From Streptomyces sp. ISL-96 (GTDB taxonomy: Bacteria > Actinomycetota > Actinomycetes > Streptomycetales > Streptomycetaceae): a stretch of DNA of 64,000 bases. Position 1 is the stretch's first letter. The number at the start of each line of letters is the position of its first letter. Below, in pieces: positions 1 through 9,025 of this stretch. The notes beneath the pieces were generated by a model. That model made no database searches and had not been told where the DNA came from. It saw nothing but the letters and a program-made list of their open reading frames with translations. The stretch is from positions 1 to 64,000 of the forward strand of contig NZ_JAGGPA010000074.1 in NCBI RefSeq assembly GCF_018614035.1, in the 5' to 3' direction. The translations under genes and the position numbers were made by a program.

Positions 1-180
1 GGGGGGGGGGGGGGGGGGGGCGGTGGGGGGGGGGCCACCGCGCGGCCGGGGGGGGGGGGCGCGGGGGGGGGGGGCGGGGTGGCGGGGGGGGGGGGGGGGG
101 GGGGTGGGGGGGGGGGGGGGGGGGGGGGGGGGTGGGGGGGGGGGGGGGGGGGGGGTGGGGCGGCGGCGGGGGGGGGTGGG
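1..180. repeat. poly-G low-complexity end
   Basis: Nearly uninterrupted G with scattered C and T. It encodes only poly-Gly/Arg frames and no gene. The abrupt transition after about 180 to ordinary sequence suggests a sequencing or assembly artefact at a contig end rather than biology. Confidence 0.8.
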
Positions 181-1245
181 CGGTTGGGGGGCAAGCAGGT
201 TGCTGGTGTGGGTGGGGGGAGGGGCGTCCAGGAGTCAGTCGCAGTCGGCCGGCTCGACACTCATGGCCCGGTCGACGGGTTCTCAACGGGGCTGGATGGA
301 GTGAACCCAACAGAAGGCGGATGCGATCCCTACGGCTGAGGGGTGCGGTGAGGTTGCCTGGGCAGTGAGGCTGGTGACGTGAACGGGCGGCCGAGACATG
401 ATGGTGGTGGGGCCGTACAGGCGGCCACTGCGCCCGCGTTGTGGGCTTTCGAAATGCGACGAACCCGGCACTTGGCGAATTCCTTCACCTCTGCAGTCCC
501 ACCCGCCTCAGCCGTTTCGATTCCGGCTATCAGGTGAGCGTTTCGGCCCGCCTTGGCCCGACGAGCCCCCTGGACTCGCGGCTCGTGCGGCCGGTGTGAC
601 GGTTTGCCGACCGACGGCCTGGGGACCTGACCGGATCGAAAAACTTGGGGACGTGAGGCAGGCGAGTTTTGTCCTTGGTGGGGTTAGGGCATTCCAGCAA
701 TCCACCAGCTATGTAGATGGTCGGCCGGCAGCCTCGAGGGTCGAGGAGATCCGGGGTGCGTTCGGGCCGCGCTGCTGGATTCAGCATGTGCCGTATGGCT
801 GAGGTAGGGGGCAGCCAGTGATGTCTTCCCACTCGGTCGACGATTCCGCCGAAGGACAACCAGAGCGTCAGTCAAGGGTCGGGTCAGACCACCCAAGCAG
901 TGCCACCCACATCCTCACTGTCAAGGGTGAAGCGAAGCGCAATCGCCGCAGGCGACGCGACGTAGGAGCGCCCTTGAGGGGCGGGCCTCCGCCGCCACAC
1001 TTACGTGTGGCGGCCCCCGTCGCAGACGCGACCAACGCCCCGGGGCCGCCAGAGCCCCGCGCCCCCTCAACGCCCCCGGCCCCGCCTCTGCCCCCGCTCG
1101 TAGCAGTGCGCAGGGCACAACATCCGATGAGTTCGTGGAATCCTGTCAAAGAATGCCGAACTATTGCCTCAACTGCCCCTCCACTTCTAGTTTCGGCTCG
1201 CCAGTCATCCGAGCTCTAGTGTGTGCTTGTTGAGGAGTGGGTTCG
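181..1245. other. gene-free stretch upstream of the fucosidase
   Basis: About 1 kb in which I cannot support any gene. Open frames exist on both strands but have no recognisable domain, no good ribosome-binding site and poor codon bias. The only clear structure is a 10-bp hairpin at 991-1014. The last 100 bases before the fucosidase are less GC-rich and presumably hold its promoter. Confidence 0.5.
991..1014. terminator. perfect hairpin, possible terminator
   Basis: Arms 991-1000 (GCCGCCACAC) and 1005-1014 (GTGTGGCGGC) pair perfectly around a TTAC loop. No T-run follows, so its role as a terminator is only inferred. Confidence 0.35.
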
Positions 1246-3804
1246 TTGTCACGGAAGTACACCAGGAGATCGGTCATCGGTGGAGGGACCTCCCACGCTG
1301 CCCCCACCGCCGGTCCCATCGCAGCCCCCAATCCCCAATCGAACGCCCCCGCCCTCCTCTGGTACGACAAGCCCGCCGCCAGCTGGGAGCGGGAAGCCCT
1401 GCCCATCGGTAATGGCGCCATGGGCGCCAAGGTCTTCGGTGGTGTGGCCCGGGACCGGCTTCAGCTCAACGAGAAGTCCTTGTGGACCGGCGGACCCGGC
1501 AGCAAAGAGGGGTACGACCACGGCAACTGGCCGCAGCCGCGGCCGGGGGCCATCGCCGACGTACAGAAGATCATCGACGAGAAGGGGGCGATGGACCCCG
1601 ACGAAGTGTCCCGGCGGCTCGGGAATCCGGCGTACGCGACCGTCGGCAAAGTCCCCGGGTTTGGCGACTACCAGAACTTCGGCGATCTCTTCCTCGACAT
1701 GCCCGGCGCCCCCGCCTCGCCCGTCGGCTACCGCCGCGGCCTCGACATCGCCGACGCCGTCGCCACCGTCTCGTACAGCGACGGTCAAACTCGCTTCACC
1801 CGCGAGTACTTCGCCAGCTACCCCGCCGGCGTCATCGCCGGACGCGTCTTCGCCGACCGGCCCGGCCAAGTTTCGTTCACGCTCAGCTTCAAAAGCGCGC
1901 AGGCCGGGGCCTCCGTTACCGCCAAGGACGGTCGGCTCCTCATCCGTGGCGCCCTCGCCGACAACGGGCTGAGGTACGAGGGGCAGGTGCACGTCCTCAC
2001 AAGCGGCGGAACCCTTACCGACGGTCACGACGGCAGTGGTGACGGGCGGGTTGTCGTCGCTGGCGCGGACAGTGCCACCTTCGTGTTCTCCGCCGGGACG
2101 GACTACGCCGCCGCCACCCATCCGCACTACCGGGGCGACGACCCGCACGCCCGTGTCACCGCTGCCGTCGACCAAGCCGCCGAGCAGACGTACAGCGAGC
2201 TGCGTGAGGTCCACGTGGCCGACCATCGCGCTCTTTTCCACCGAGTACGGCTGGACATTGGGCAGCATGACGAAGCCGCCCCCGACCCAGCCTCTGCCCC
2301 GCCCCCCGAAGTGCCCACCGACCAGTTGCTCAGTTCCTACACCGGCGGGGCCTCGTCCGCCGACCGTGCGCTGGAAGCGCTCTTCTTCGCGTACGGGCGC
2401 TACCTGCTCATCGCCTCCTCACGGCCCGGCTCCCTCCCGGCCAACCTCCAGGGCGTCTGGAACAACTCCAACACCCCACCCTGGAACGCCGACTACCACA
2501 CCAACATCAACGTCCAGATGAACTACTGGCCCGCCGAGTCGGCCAACCTCGCCGAGACCGCCCAGCCCTACCACCACTTCATCGACGACCTCCGGGCGCC
2601 GGGACGCAGTACCGCCCAGTCGATGTTCGGAACGGACGAAGGGTGGGTGGTGCATCAGAACACCAACCCGTTCGGCTACACCGGCGTACACGACTGGTCC
2701 ACCTCCTTCTGGATGCCGGAGGCCAACGGCTGGCTCGTCCAGCAGCTGTACGAGCGCTACCTCTTCAGCCGGGACAGGGACTTCCTGCGCGAGCAGGCCT
2801 ATCCCGCCATGAAAGAGGCCGCCCAGTTCTGGCTGGCGAACCTCCATACCGACCCGCGCGACGGCAAACTCGTCGTGTCGCCCAGCTACTCGCCCGAGCA
2901 GGGGAACTTCACCGCGGGCGCCTCCATATCCCAGCAGATCGTGCACGACCTGCTGGTGAATGTCGTCGAGGCGAGCGAAGTCCTCGGATCCGGTTGCGAT
3001 GAGGAGTTCCGTACGACGGTCAAGGCCGCCCTCGTCGACCTCGACCCCGGACTGCGCATCGGCTCATGGGGGCAGCTCCAGGAGTGGAAGGCCGACCTCG
3101 ACAGCCGTACCAACACCCACCGGCACGTCTCCCACCTCTTCGCGCTGCACCCGGGACGCCAGATCGAGGCAGGTTCGGCGTACGCCGACGCTGCGCGCGT
3201 CTCGCTCACGGCGCGCGGCGGCGGTGGCACCGGGTGGTCGAAGGCATGGAAGATCAACTTCTGGGCGCGGCTGCGCGACGGCGACCACGCCGCCAAAATG
3301 CTCGCCGAGCAGTTGAAGTCCTCGACCCTCCCGAATCTTTGGGACACCCACCCGCCGTTCCAGATCGACGGCAACTTCGGTGCCACGTCCGGGATCGCGG
3401 AGATGCTGCTCCAGAGCCACGCACGCGTTGCGGGTGCGGGTGCGGGTGCGGGTGCGGGTCCGGGGGCGGTCGTTGATGTGTTGCCCGCGCTGCCCTCCGC
3501 CTGGGCCGAGCGGGGTTCGTACGACGGCCTGCGCGCCCGTGGCGACTTCACCGTCGGGGTGGACTGGCGGCAGGGCGCCGCCACGGAGATCCGGATCGCG
3601 TCGGGCAGCGGCGTGACCGCGAAGCTGCGCAGTCCGCTCTTCGCGGGTCCCAGCCCCGGCCCGTTCCGTGTCGTACGAGCGGACGGGAACGGGGGCGGGG
3701 ACGGGGGCGACGAGGAGCCCGTCGGCCACACGGTGCAGGACGGGGTCCTCACCTTGCCGACCCGCGCGGGCGAGCGCTACCGGATCGTCGCCAGGCAGGG
3801 ATGA
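1246..3804 (+). CDS. glycoside hydrolase family 95 alpha-L-fucosidase
   Basis: A GH95-type enzyme of about 852 residues, expected to release terminal alpha-1,2-L-fucose (or L-galactose) from glycans. The family's conserved patches are present: NINVQMNYWPAE near residue 420, SPSYSPEQG near 548 (general acid Glu region) and FQIDGNFGATSG near 705. I chose TTG 1246 because GAGGAG lies 8 bases upstream; an in-frame GTG at 1237 overlaps that site. The N-terminus reads SRKYTRRSVIGGG, a twin-arginine-like motif, but the hydrophobic stretch is short, so the Tat signal may be decayed. A run of five GCGGGT units (3430-3459) encodes Ala-Gly repeats near the C-terminus. The stop overlaps the ATG of a downstream remnant by 4 bases. 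Family assignment is firm; localisation is uncertain. Confidence 0.88.
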   Translation: MSRKYTRRSVIGGGTSHAAPTAGPIAAPNPQSNAPALLWYDKPAASWEREALPIGNGAMGAKVFGGVARDRLQLNEKSLWTGGPGSKEGYDHGNWPQPRPGAIADVQKIIDEKGAMDPDEVSRRLGNPAYATVGKVPGFGDYQNFGDLFLDMPGAPASPVGYRRGLDIADAVATVSYSDGQTRFTREYFASYPAGVIAGRVFADRPGQVSFTLSFKSAQAGASVTAKDGRLLIRGALADNGLRYEGQVHVLTSGGTLTDGHDGSGDGRVVVAGADSATFVFSAGTDYAAATHPHYRGDDPHARVTAAVDQAAEQTYSELREVHVADHRALFHRVRLDIGQHDEAAPDPASAPPPEVPTDQLLSSYTGGASSADRALEALFFAYGRYLLIASSRPGSLPANLQGVWNNSNTPPWNADYHTNINVQMNYWPAESANLAETAQPYHHFIDDLRAPGRSTAQSMFGTDEGWVVHQNTNPFGYTGVHDWSTSFWMPEANGWLVQQLYERYLFSRDRDFLREQAYPAMKEAAQFWLANLHTDPRDGKLVVSPSYSPEQGNFTAGASISQQIVHDLLVNVVEASEVLGSGCDEEFRTTVKAALVDLDPGLRIGSWGQLQEWKADLDSRTNTHRHVSHLFALHPGRQIEAGSAYADAARVSLTARGGGGTGWSKAWKINFWARLRDGDHAAKMLAEQLKSSTLPNLWDTHPPFQIDGNFGATSGIAEMLLQSHARVAGAGAGAGAGPGAVVDVLPALPSAWAERGSYDGLRARGDFTVGVDWRQGAATEIRIASGSGVTAKLRSPLFAGPSPGPFRVVRADGNGGGDGGDEEPVGHTVQDGVLTLPTRAGERYRIVARQG
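3430..3459 (+). repeat. hexanucleotide (GCGGGT) x5 within the fucosidase gene
   Basis: Five perfect GCGGGT units encode alternating Ala-Gly, followed by one imperfect unit. The repeat is in frame, so length changes would not shift the reading frame. Confidence 0.9.
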
Positions 3805-4060
3805 CCGTCGAACTCCCCGGACTCGCTCACTCCGCCCGCCCGCCCGCAGGCGGCGCGGGCCGGTTCACCGTCCGTGCGACCGCCGGTACCTCCGACTGGT
3901 CGGTCTCGGCCACGCGCAAGGTGCTGGTCTTCGACGCGCCGGAGGCCGGGGCGCGGGTCGTCGACGCGGGTACGAACGCCAAGGCCAAGACGCGTCGCCC
4001 TGTATTGGGTGGACGGCCCGGCCGACGGAAATTACCCCGCCCGGACCGCCTCCGCCTCCG
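3801..4060 (+). pseudogene. decayed partner gene of the fucosidase (frameshifted)
   Basis: An ATG at 3801 overlaps the fucosidase stop (ATGA) and opens about 65 residues of plausible protein (TVRATAGTSDWSVSATRKV..., beta-rich). The sense then seems to move to another frame near 3990, where YWVDGPADGNYPARTASASV is read, before both frames lose coherence. I read it as a truncated and frameshifted remnant of a secreted carbohydrate-active protein. The family is not recognised, and the boundary is approximate. Confidence 0.35.
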
Positions 4061-4167
4061 TCTCTCCCGTTCGGGAACCGCTTGTGCACTGTGTCAAATT
4101 TGATCACCGGCCACCCCTTGCCGGGGCTGTATATAGTCATGCAGAGTTCTTGGTGTCTGAATAGTGA

Positions 4168-4419
4168 TGTCAATGGGCGGGCAGAGCCTCCCGGTCGCCG
4201 CATCCTCTTGCACGCGTCTACGGCCGCTTCACCGGAGTCGGCGCCAACCGCTCCGAGGCCTTGCCCACCGAGGCCGTGCCCACTGAGGCGGTTGCCGACC
4301 ACGGCCTGCGTCTGCTGCGCAGCCATGACGCGGTGTTCGATCCTGACCCTGTGGACCGCCCGCTCACAGATGATGTGACTGCGGCGGCCGCGCTGCTCGA
4401 CCAGTTCACGGACCTTTGA
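4168..4419 (+). pseudogene. 3' fragment of an unidentified gene
   Basis: An in-frame stretch with good codon bias ends at TGA 4417-4419. It contains VYGRFTGVGANRSEALPTEA and a C-terminus ending in LLDQFTDL, but it has no start codon with a ribosome-binding site after the stop at 4162-4164. The stop lies 10 bases before the regulator gene, as expected for the tail of an upstream operon partner. I do not recognise the family. Confidence 0.4.
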
Positions 4420-4429
4420 GGGGGATGGC

Positions 4430-5266
4430 ATGAGCGACAGCCCTGCCGCACGACTGCAGCAGCTCTTCGACGGGCATCGGCTGACGCCGACGCAGCGGCG
4501 TATCGCGCACTGCATGGTGCGCAAGGCCGCCGATGTGCCGTTCCTGTCGAGCGTCGAGCTCGCGGAGCTGGCCGGGGTCAGCCAGCCGTCCGTCACGCGT
4601 TTCGCGGTCGCGCTCGGCTTCGACGGCTACCCGGCCCTGCGCAAGCACCTGCGCGAGGTCGCGCCCACCGAGCCGTCGCCGGGCGAGGACGACTACAACG
4701 AGTACCAGCAGGCGGTCCTGGCGGAGATCGAGAACCTCAAGCACCTCGCGGAGCTGCTGGCCGACCCCCGCCCGGTCGAGGAGGCGGGCCGCATCCTGGC
4801 CGCTTCCAGCCCGCTGCCGGTGCTGGGCCTGCGGGCGGCGTCCTCGCAGGCGCGTGGCTTCGCGTACTTCGCGGCGAAGGTCCATCCCGACGTACGGCTG
4901 CTCGACGAGAGCGGGTCGATGCTCGCCGACCGCATCGACGGGGCCCGCCGGGCGGGTGCGACCGCGCTGCTGTGCTTCGCGCTGCCGCGCCATCCGCGCG
5001 AGGTCGTGGACGCGCTGGCGTACGCGCGGGAGCAGGGGCTGACGGTGGTGACGGTCGCCGACTCCGCCTTCGCGCCGGTGGCCGGGCACAGCGACCTGCT
5101 GATCCCGGCGGCGGTCGGCACTGGCCTGGCCTTCGACACGGCGTGCGCGCCGATGCTGCTGGGGCGGGTGCTGCTGGAGGCGATGTGCGACGACTTGCCG
5201 GACGCGCAGGCGCGGCTGGAGGAGTTCGACGCGAGGGCGGCGGCGCGGGGGCTGTTCGTGGAGTAG
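4430..5266 (+). CDS. MurR/RpiR-family transcriptional regulator (HTH + SIS)
   Basis: A 278-residue regulator. An N-terminal RpiR helix-turn-helix (about residues 1-80, including VELAELAGVSQPSVTRFAVA) is followed by a SIS phosphosugar-binding domain (about 125-255). Members sense phosphorylated sugars or amino sugars and control nearby sugar or peptidoglycan-recycling genes. The ATG at 4430 is preceded by GAGGGGGATGGC, a good ribosome-binding site. It is the only intact gene of a locus whose upstream partners look decayed, so its target may be gone or elsewhere; the fucosidase is a possible target. The effector cannot be told from sequence. Confidence 0.9.
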   Translation: MSDSPAARLQQLFDGHRLTPTQRRIAHCMVRKAADVPFLSSVELAELAGVSQPSVTRFAVALGFDGYPALRKHLREVAPTEPSPGEDDYNEYQQAVLAEIENLKHLAELLADPRPVEEAGRILAASSPLPVLGLRAASSQARGFAYFAAKVHPDVRLLDESGSMLADRIDGARRAGATALLCFALPRHPREVVDALAYAREQGLTVVTVADSAFAPVAGHSDLLIPAAVGTGLAFDTACAPMLLGRVLLEAMCDDLPDAQARLEEFDARAAARGLFVE

Positions 5267-5289
5267 GTCCGGCAGGCGATGGTGCTCGG

Positions 5290-5397
5290 CTCATGGCCCT
5301 GCGGGGCTTTCCCCTACCCGCCCCTCCCCGAACTGGGGGCAAGCCCCCAAACCCCCGAGACGCCCTACGGGCGTTTGAGGAGCGGGTCTGGGGGAGC
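5290..5397. repeat. dispersed intergenic repeat, copy 1
   Basis: Contains CCCGAACTGGGGGCAAGCCC and CGTTTGAGGAGCGGGTCTGG, both shared with the copy at 14745-14915. It sits between the convergent regulator and roadblock genes, so it probably acts as a transcription terminator. This kind of element is common between Streptomyces genes. Confidence 0.7.
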
Positions 5398-5415
5398 GCA
5401 CCGCACCGACGCCCG

Positions 5416-5859
5416 TCAAACGTCCAGTTCCGCCTCGATCCTCCGCAGCTGGTGGCGGGCCATCGCCAGATTCGCCCGCGCCTTGTCCAGCGCCAGGTAG
5501 AGGAACAGCCCGTTGGTGCCGCGCCCCTTGAGAAGCCGGATCAAGTGGTACTGGCCGCCGAGCGTGATCAGGATGTCCTCGATCTCGTCCTTGAGGCCCA
5601 GGTGCTCCATGGTGCGTACCTTGGCCCGCACCACATCGGTGTTGCCCGCGGCGGCCACTGTCAGGTCGAGGTCCTTGCTGCCGCCGAGCGTGCCCAGCGC
5701 CATGCCGCTGGTGTAGTCGACCAGGGCGACGCCGAGGGTTCCCTCGATGCCGGTCATCGCTTCCTTGAGCGCGGTTTCGGTGTTGGCCATGGGGCTCGCA
5801 CTTCCTTTTCGTCCGGTGGTGTTCCTGGTTGCTGCTGTCGTGCGTTTCGGTACGGTCAT
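5416..5859 (-). CDS. roadblock/LC7-domain protein, last gene of the operon
   Basis: A 147-residue roadblock/LC7 protein. The core contains GVALVDYTSGMALGTLGG and a conserved C-terminal helix (LALDKARANLAMARHQL). These small alpha/beta proteins regulate Ras-like or MglA-like GTPases in actinobacterial conservons and gliding systems. The start at 5859 overlaps the preceding stop (ATGA) and has GGAGAA upstream, so translation is probably coupled. An internal ATG at 5790 with AAGGAAG upstream would give the more typical 124-residue protein. It resembles the first gene of the operon closely (VDYTSGMALG versus VDWTSGLALG). Confidence 0.85.
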   Translation of the reverse strand: MTVPKRTTAATRNTTGRKGSASPMANTETALKEAMTGIEGTLGVALVDYTSGMALGTLGGSKDLDLTVAAAGNTDVVRAKVRTMEHLGLKDEIEDILITLGGQYHLIRLLKGRGTNGLFLYLALDKARANLAMARHQLRRIEAELDV

Positions 5860-6242
5860 GCCTTCTCCCGGGCGCTGTCGACCAGGGCGCCGATGCGGAC
5901 ACTGGCCCGGCGGGCCTCAAGGTGGAGCCGGCCCACGTTGATGCGCGGCCCGGCGAGGAGCGTGAGGACGGCGGAGGACCCCGCCGCGTAGGTGGCGACG
6001 TAGCCGTCGTCGCCGCGCACGAGCAGTTCGCGGAAGGCGCCCTGGCCGGTCGCCTCGCTGAGCCGCACGGCGACGCCGAGCGCCGCGGCGGTGAGCGCCG
6101 CCACCCCCTCGGGCTCCACGTTCGTGGTGTCCTGGGCCAGTACGAGGCCGTCGACGCTTGCCGCGAGCGCGCCGGTCAGCTGGGGAACCCTGGCTCTCAA
6201 CTGCCGCAGCTCGTCGAGCACTTCGGGTTCAGCCGCCATCAT
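5856..6242 (-). CDS. roadblock/LC7-domain protein
   Basis: A 128-residue roadblock/LC7 protein (LRARVPQLTGALAASVDGLV; LTAAALGVAVRL). It is more divergent than its neighbours and lacks the VD(Y/W)TSG motif. I placed the start at the ATG-ATG pair at 6242 because GGAAAGGAG lies just upstream. A longer frame reaches the preceding stop near 6278. It is the third gene of a leftward four-gene unit and overlaps the next start by 4 bases. A regulatory scaffold role with the sister roadblock proteins is inferred. Confidence 0.8.
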   Translation of the reverse strand: MMAAEPEVLDELRQLRARVPQLTGALAASVDGLVLAQDTTNVEPEGVAALTAAALGVAVRLSEATGQGAFRELLVRGDDGYVATYAAGSSAVLTLLAGPRINVGRLHLEARRASVRIGALVDSAREKA

Positions 6243-6274
6243 TTTTCTCCTTTCCGCGCGTTGTCTCAGGGACA

Positions 6275-7036
6275 TCACAGGCTTGCCTCCAGGGCGTCGC
6301 GGAGCCGGCGCAACAGGGCGGTGTCCGGGTCGTCGGCGACCCGCCCGACCCAGGCGGGCACGGGAGACGGGGGCGGTGGCGCGTCACGCGGGGTGGCGAC
6401 CGTGCCCGCCGCCGCGAGCCTGCGTACGTCGATCAGCGTGTGGAAGGCCGGCCGGCCCAGGGCCCGGGCGATGTCCCCCGGCGTGCGTTCCCCGTCCGCC
6501 AGGTCGAGGACGGCGCGCTGCCTGCGGGTGACCGGCTGCCCCGATGGGGTGGTGCGGCGTACGACGGGTGCGGTGTCGGTGTCCGGGTACGGCCAGAGCT
6601 CGTCCAGCAGCTGTCTGCGCCGCCGCGACTCGCGCTCCACCACGGCGGCGGAGACCGGGCGTATGCGGCCCAGCCAGTGGGCCGCGCCGTACCGGAAGCG
6701 GGTCGGGCCGCTGCCGGGGGCGAGGGCGAAGAAGGCGGCGTCGAACAGCGCGCTCAGATGGCACAGTTCCAGCTCGCCGCCGGCCAGCCGGCCGCTGTCG
6801 ACGAGGAAGCGCCCGACCCGGCCCCGGGTGCCCGCCCGGTCGACGGCCTCCTGCCAGTCCTCGGCGGGCAGCCGCCCGGTCGAGGTCAGCAGTACGTCGA
6901 TGCCGGGCGCGGCGGGGCTCTCGGCGTGCACGACCTGGCCGTCGACGAGGTACAGGGTCCCGTGGTCCCGCAACAGGGCGCCGGTGGCGCGCTCGGCGGC
7001 CAGCCGGTCCAGCATCGGGGACACGGTCCCGGTCAT
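6275..7036 (-). CDS. DUF4388-like protein of the roadblock operon
   Basis: A 253-residue protein. The N-terminal half resembles DUF4388 (GALLRDHGTLYLVDGQVVHA), a domain found in bacterial signalling proteins. The C-terminal half has a winged-helix-like stretch (LADGERTPGDIARALGRPAF). The ATG at 7036 overlaps the upstream roadblock stop by 4 bases (ATGA), which decides the start over longer frames. There are no transmembrane segments. Cotranscription with three roadblock genes suggests a cytoplasmic signalling complex, but no biochemical role is known. Confidence 0.7.
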   Translation of the reverse strand: MTGTVSPMLDRLAAERATGALLRDHGTLYLVDGQVVHAESPAAPGIDVLLTSTGRLPAEDWQEAVDRAGTRGRVGRFLVDSGRLAGGELELCHLSALFDAAFFALAPGSGPTRFRYGAAHWLGRIRPVSAAVVERESRRRRQLLDELWPYPDTDTAPVVRRTTPSGQPVTRRQRAVLDLADGERTPGDIARALGRPAFHTLIDVRRLAAAGTVATPRDAPPPPSPVPAWVGRVADDPDTALLRRLRDALEASL

Positions 7037-7407
7037 CCCAGGACCAGCCGCTCGGCGAGGCTGCTCAGGCGTAATCGGGCCAGCGCCAGATTGCCGTGCT
7101 CGCGGTCGAGCCACAGGTGCAGGAAGACGCTGCTGTCGAAAGTGGTCTCGACGAAACGCAGCAGGTGGTAGCCGCTCGGCGTGGTGATGATGACGTCCTC
7201 GACGGGCAGGCCGTTCGGGGAGAACGCCCGCTGCTCGGCGGCCATCCGGGCCAGTTCCGCGGTCTCCGCCGCGGTGGCCTCGTGGTCACCGTTCGGCGAC
7301 TCCCCTTCCGTGCCCAGCGCGAGTCCGCTCGTCCAGTCCACCAGGGAGGCTCCGAGAGCGCCGGGCAGAGCCATCGCCGCGCGCAGACATTCGTCGATTC
7401 CGGGCAT
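7033..7407 (-). CDS. roadblock/LC7-domain protein, first gene of the operon
   Basis: A 124-residue roadblock/LC7 protein (GASLVDWTSGLALG; LWLDREHGNLALARLRL). The ATG at 7407 has GGAAGGGGGG just upstream; an earlier in-frame start at 7455 has no ribosome-binding site. It is the promoter-proximal gene of the operon running to 5416. Unlike classical Streptomyces conservons, no sensor kinase, DUF742 protein or conservon GTPase gene lies next to it. Confidence 0.85.
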   Translation of the reverse strand: MPGIDECLRAAMALPGALGASLVDWTSGLALGTEGESPNGDHEATAAETAELARMAAEQRAFSPNGLPVEDVIITTPSGYHLLRFVETTFDSSVFLHLWLDREHGNLALARLRLSSLAERLVLG

Positions 7408-7539
7408 GCGGAACCCCCCTTCCGGTGTGGCACACGGATGCGGACTGCCGGACACGCGTTCTGTGGCAGTGACGAGGAGATTACGTAAAGGGAGGTGCGC
7501 AGGCAGGTAGTTCTGGCATTTTCCACGTGCACATGCCAG

Positions 7540-8910
7540 CTAGCTTTCGTTTCGTGCCTTCATTACTGCTTTATTGATCGCCCATAGACCGATTCCGATC
7601 AAAAGTAGGACGCCTGCGCGGATGTAGACGTCCGCCGGCCGGTCGGCCAGCGGACTGGCGAGGACCAGGGCGGTGATCGCGCCCAGCACCGGCAGGACCG
7701 TCGGCGTACGGAAATGCTGGTGCGCCACGCGGTCCCTGCGCAGGACCAGCACCGCGACATTGACCACGGCGAACACGCACAGCAGCAGAAACGCCGTCGT
7801 GTCGCCGAGCCCCTCGATCTCGCCGGTCGACACCAGGCCGATCGCCAGCAGCGACACGAACACGATGCCGACGACGGGTGTACGGCGCCGGGAAAGGACC
7901 CGGCCCATGGCGCGCGGCAGGATGCGTTCGTTCGCCATGCCGTAGCAGAGCCGTGAGGCCATCATGATGTTGATCAGCGCGGAGTTGGTCACGGCGAACA
8001 GCGCGATCAGGGCGAAGAGTCGGGGCGGGAAGTCGACGCCGCCCGCCTTCACGACCTCAAGCAGCGGTCCGCTCGATTTCTGCAGCGTCGTGTAGTCGAC
8101 GAGCAGCGACGAGACCAGCGCGACCAGGACGTAGATGGTGCCGGTGACCGCGACGCCGATGAAGATGGCCTTGGGGAAGGTGCGTTGCGGATTCTTCGTC
8201 TCCTCCGCCATGTTGACGGAGTCCTCGAAGCCGACGAAGGCGAAGAAGCCGAGCGCGGTGGCGCCGAGGACGCTGGTGAGCAGGGTGTAACCCGTACCGG
8301 ACGCCTGGAACTCGCCCAGCCGCGCGGGCTCGCCGTCGCCCGAGAAGACGGCGTACGCACCGATCGTGAGGATGATGGCCAGGCCGGTCAGCTCCACCAG
8401 CGTCAGCACCACATTCGTCTTCACCGACTCCGACACGCCCCGCAGATTCAGGGCGGCGAGCGCGACGATGAACAGGATCGCGACGAGCGTCGGCGGCACG
8501 GCGTCCGTGAACTCCGCCAGATAGTCGCCGCTGAAGGCACGGGCGGCCGCGCTCGCGGACGACAGGCCCGAGCACATCACCATGAAGGCGATGATGAAGG
8601 TGAAGAACGGGACCTTGAAGGCCTTCTGCGTGTAGAGCGCGGCGCCGGCGGCCTTCGGGTACTTGCCGACGAGTTCGACGTACGACGCCGCCGTCAGCAG
8701 CGCCACGACGAAACCGATGGCGAACGGCAGCCACAGCGCGCCGCCGACCTTCCCCGCCACCTTGCCGGTGGTGGCGTAGATGCCGGTGCCCAGGATGTCG
8801 CCGATCACGAACAGGATCAGCAGCTTGGGACCGAGCGCGCGCTTGAGCGGTGTGTCGTCGACGGCTGCGGGTGCTCCTGGCGATCCGGGCACTTCGGAAC
8901 TGGTGGTCAT
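7540..8910 (-). CDS. APC-superfamily amino-acid permease
   Basis: A 456-residue membrane permease with about 12 hydrophobic segments. The N-terminus shows the APC glycine-rich first helix (FVIGDILGTGIYATTG), and the middle contains GFFAFVGFEDSVNMAEETKNP, typical of amino-acid transporters. The ATG at 8910 has GGGGAGG 5 bases upstream. It lies 115 bases downstream of, and on the same strand as, a PLP decarboxylase. That is the arrangement of amino-acid decarboxylase/antiporter pairs, so exchange of an amino acid for its amine is possible. Uptake of a histidine-pathway compound is an alternative because hut genes lie beyond. Substrate unknown. Confidence 0.88.
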   Translation of the reverse strand: MTTSSEVPGSPGAPAAVDDTPLKRALGPKLLILFVIGDILGTGIYATTGKVAGKVGGALWLPFAIGFVVALLTAASYVELVGKYPKAAGAALYTQKAFKVPFFTFIIAFMVMCSGLSSASAAARAFSGDYLAEFTDAVPPTLVAILFIVALAALNLRGVSESVKTNVVLTLVELTGLAIILTIGAYAVFSGDGEPARLGEFQASGTGYTLLTSVLGATALGFFAFVGFEDSVNMAEETKNPQRTFPKAIFIGVAVTGTIYVLVALVSSLLVDYTTLQKSSGPLLEVVKAGGVDFPPRLFALIALFAVTNSALINIMMASRLCYGMANERILPRAMGRVLSRRRTPVVGIVFVSLLAIGLVSTGEIEGLGDTTAFLLLCVFAVVNVAVLVLRRDRVAHQHFRTPTVLPVLGAITALVLASPLADRPADVYIRAGVLLLIGIGLWAINKAVMKARNES

Positions 8911-9025
8911 GGGACCTCCCCCGATGTCGGTGTGGGGGATTCTCTGCCCGGTGGAACCCGAGTGATGCCCGCGAGTCCGTTCGCGGCGACGGCTCCAGGG
9001 CCTCCGCCTTCTCCTCGCCGCTCAG

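Noticed and set aside
23..368. Glycine-rich proteins at the window start
   Set aside because: They are translations of homopolymeric G, probably a sequencing artefact.
398..802. Hypothetical protein of 134 residues
   Set aside because: No ribosome-binding site, no domain and several competing frames on both strands.
4168..4419. Complete small gene
   Set aside because: There is no plausible start codon with a ribosome-binding site between the upstream stop and the coding-like segment.
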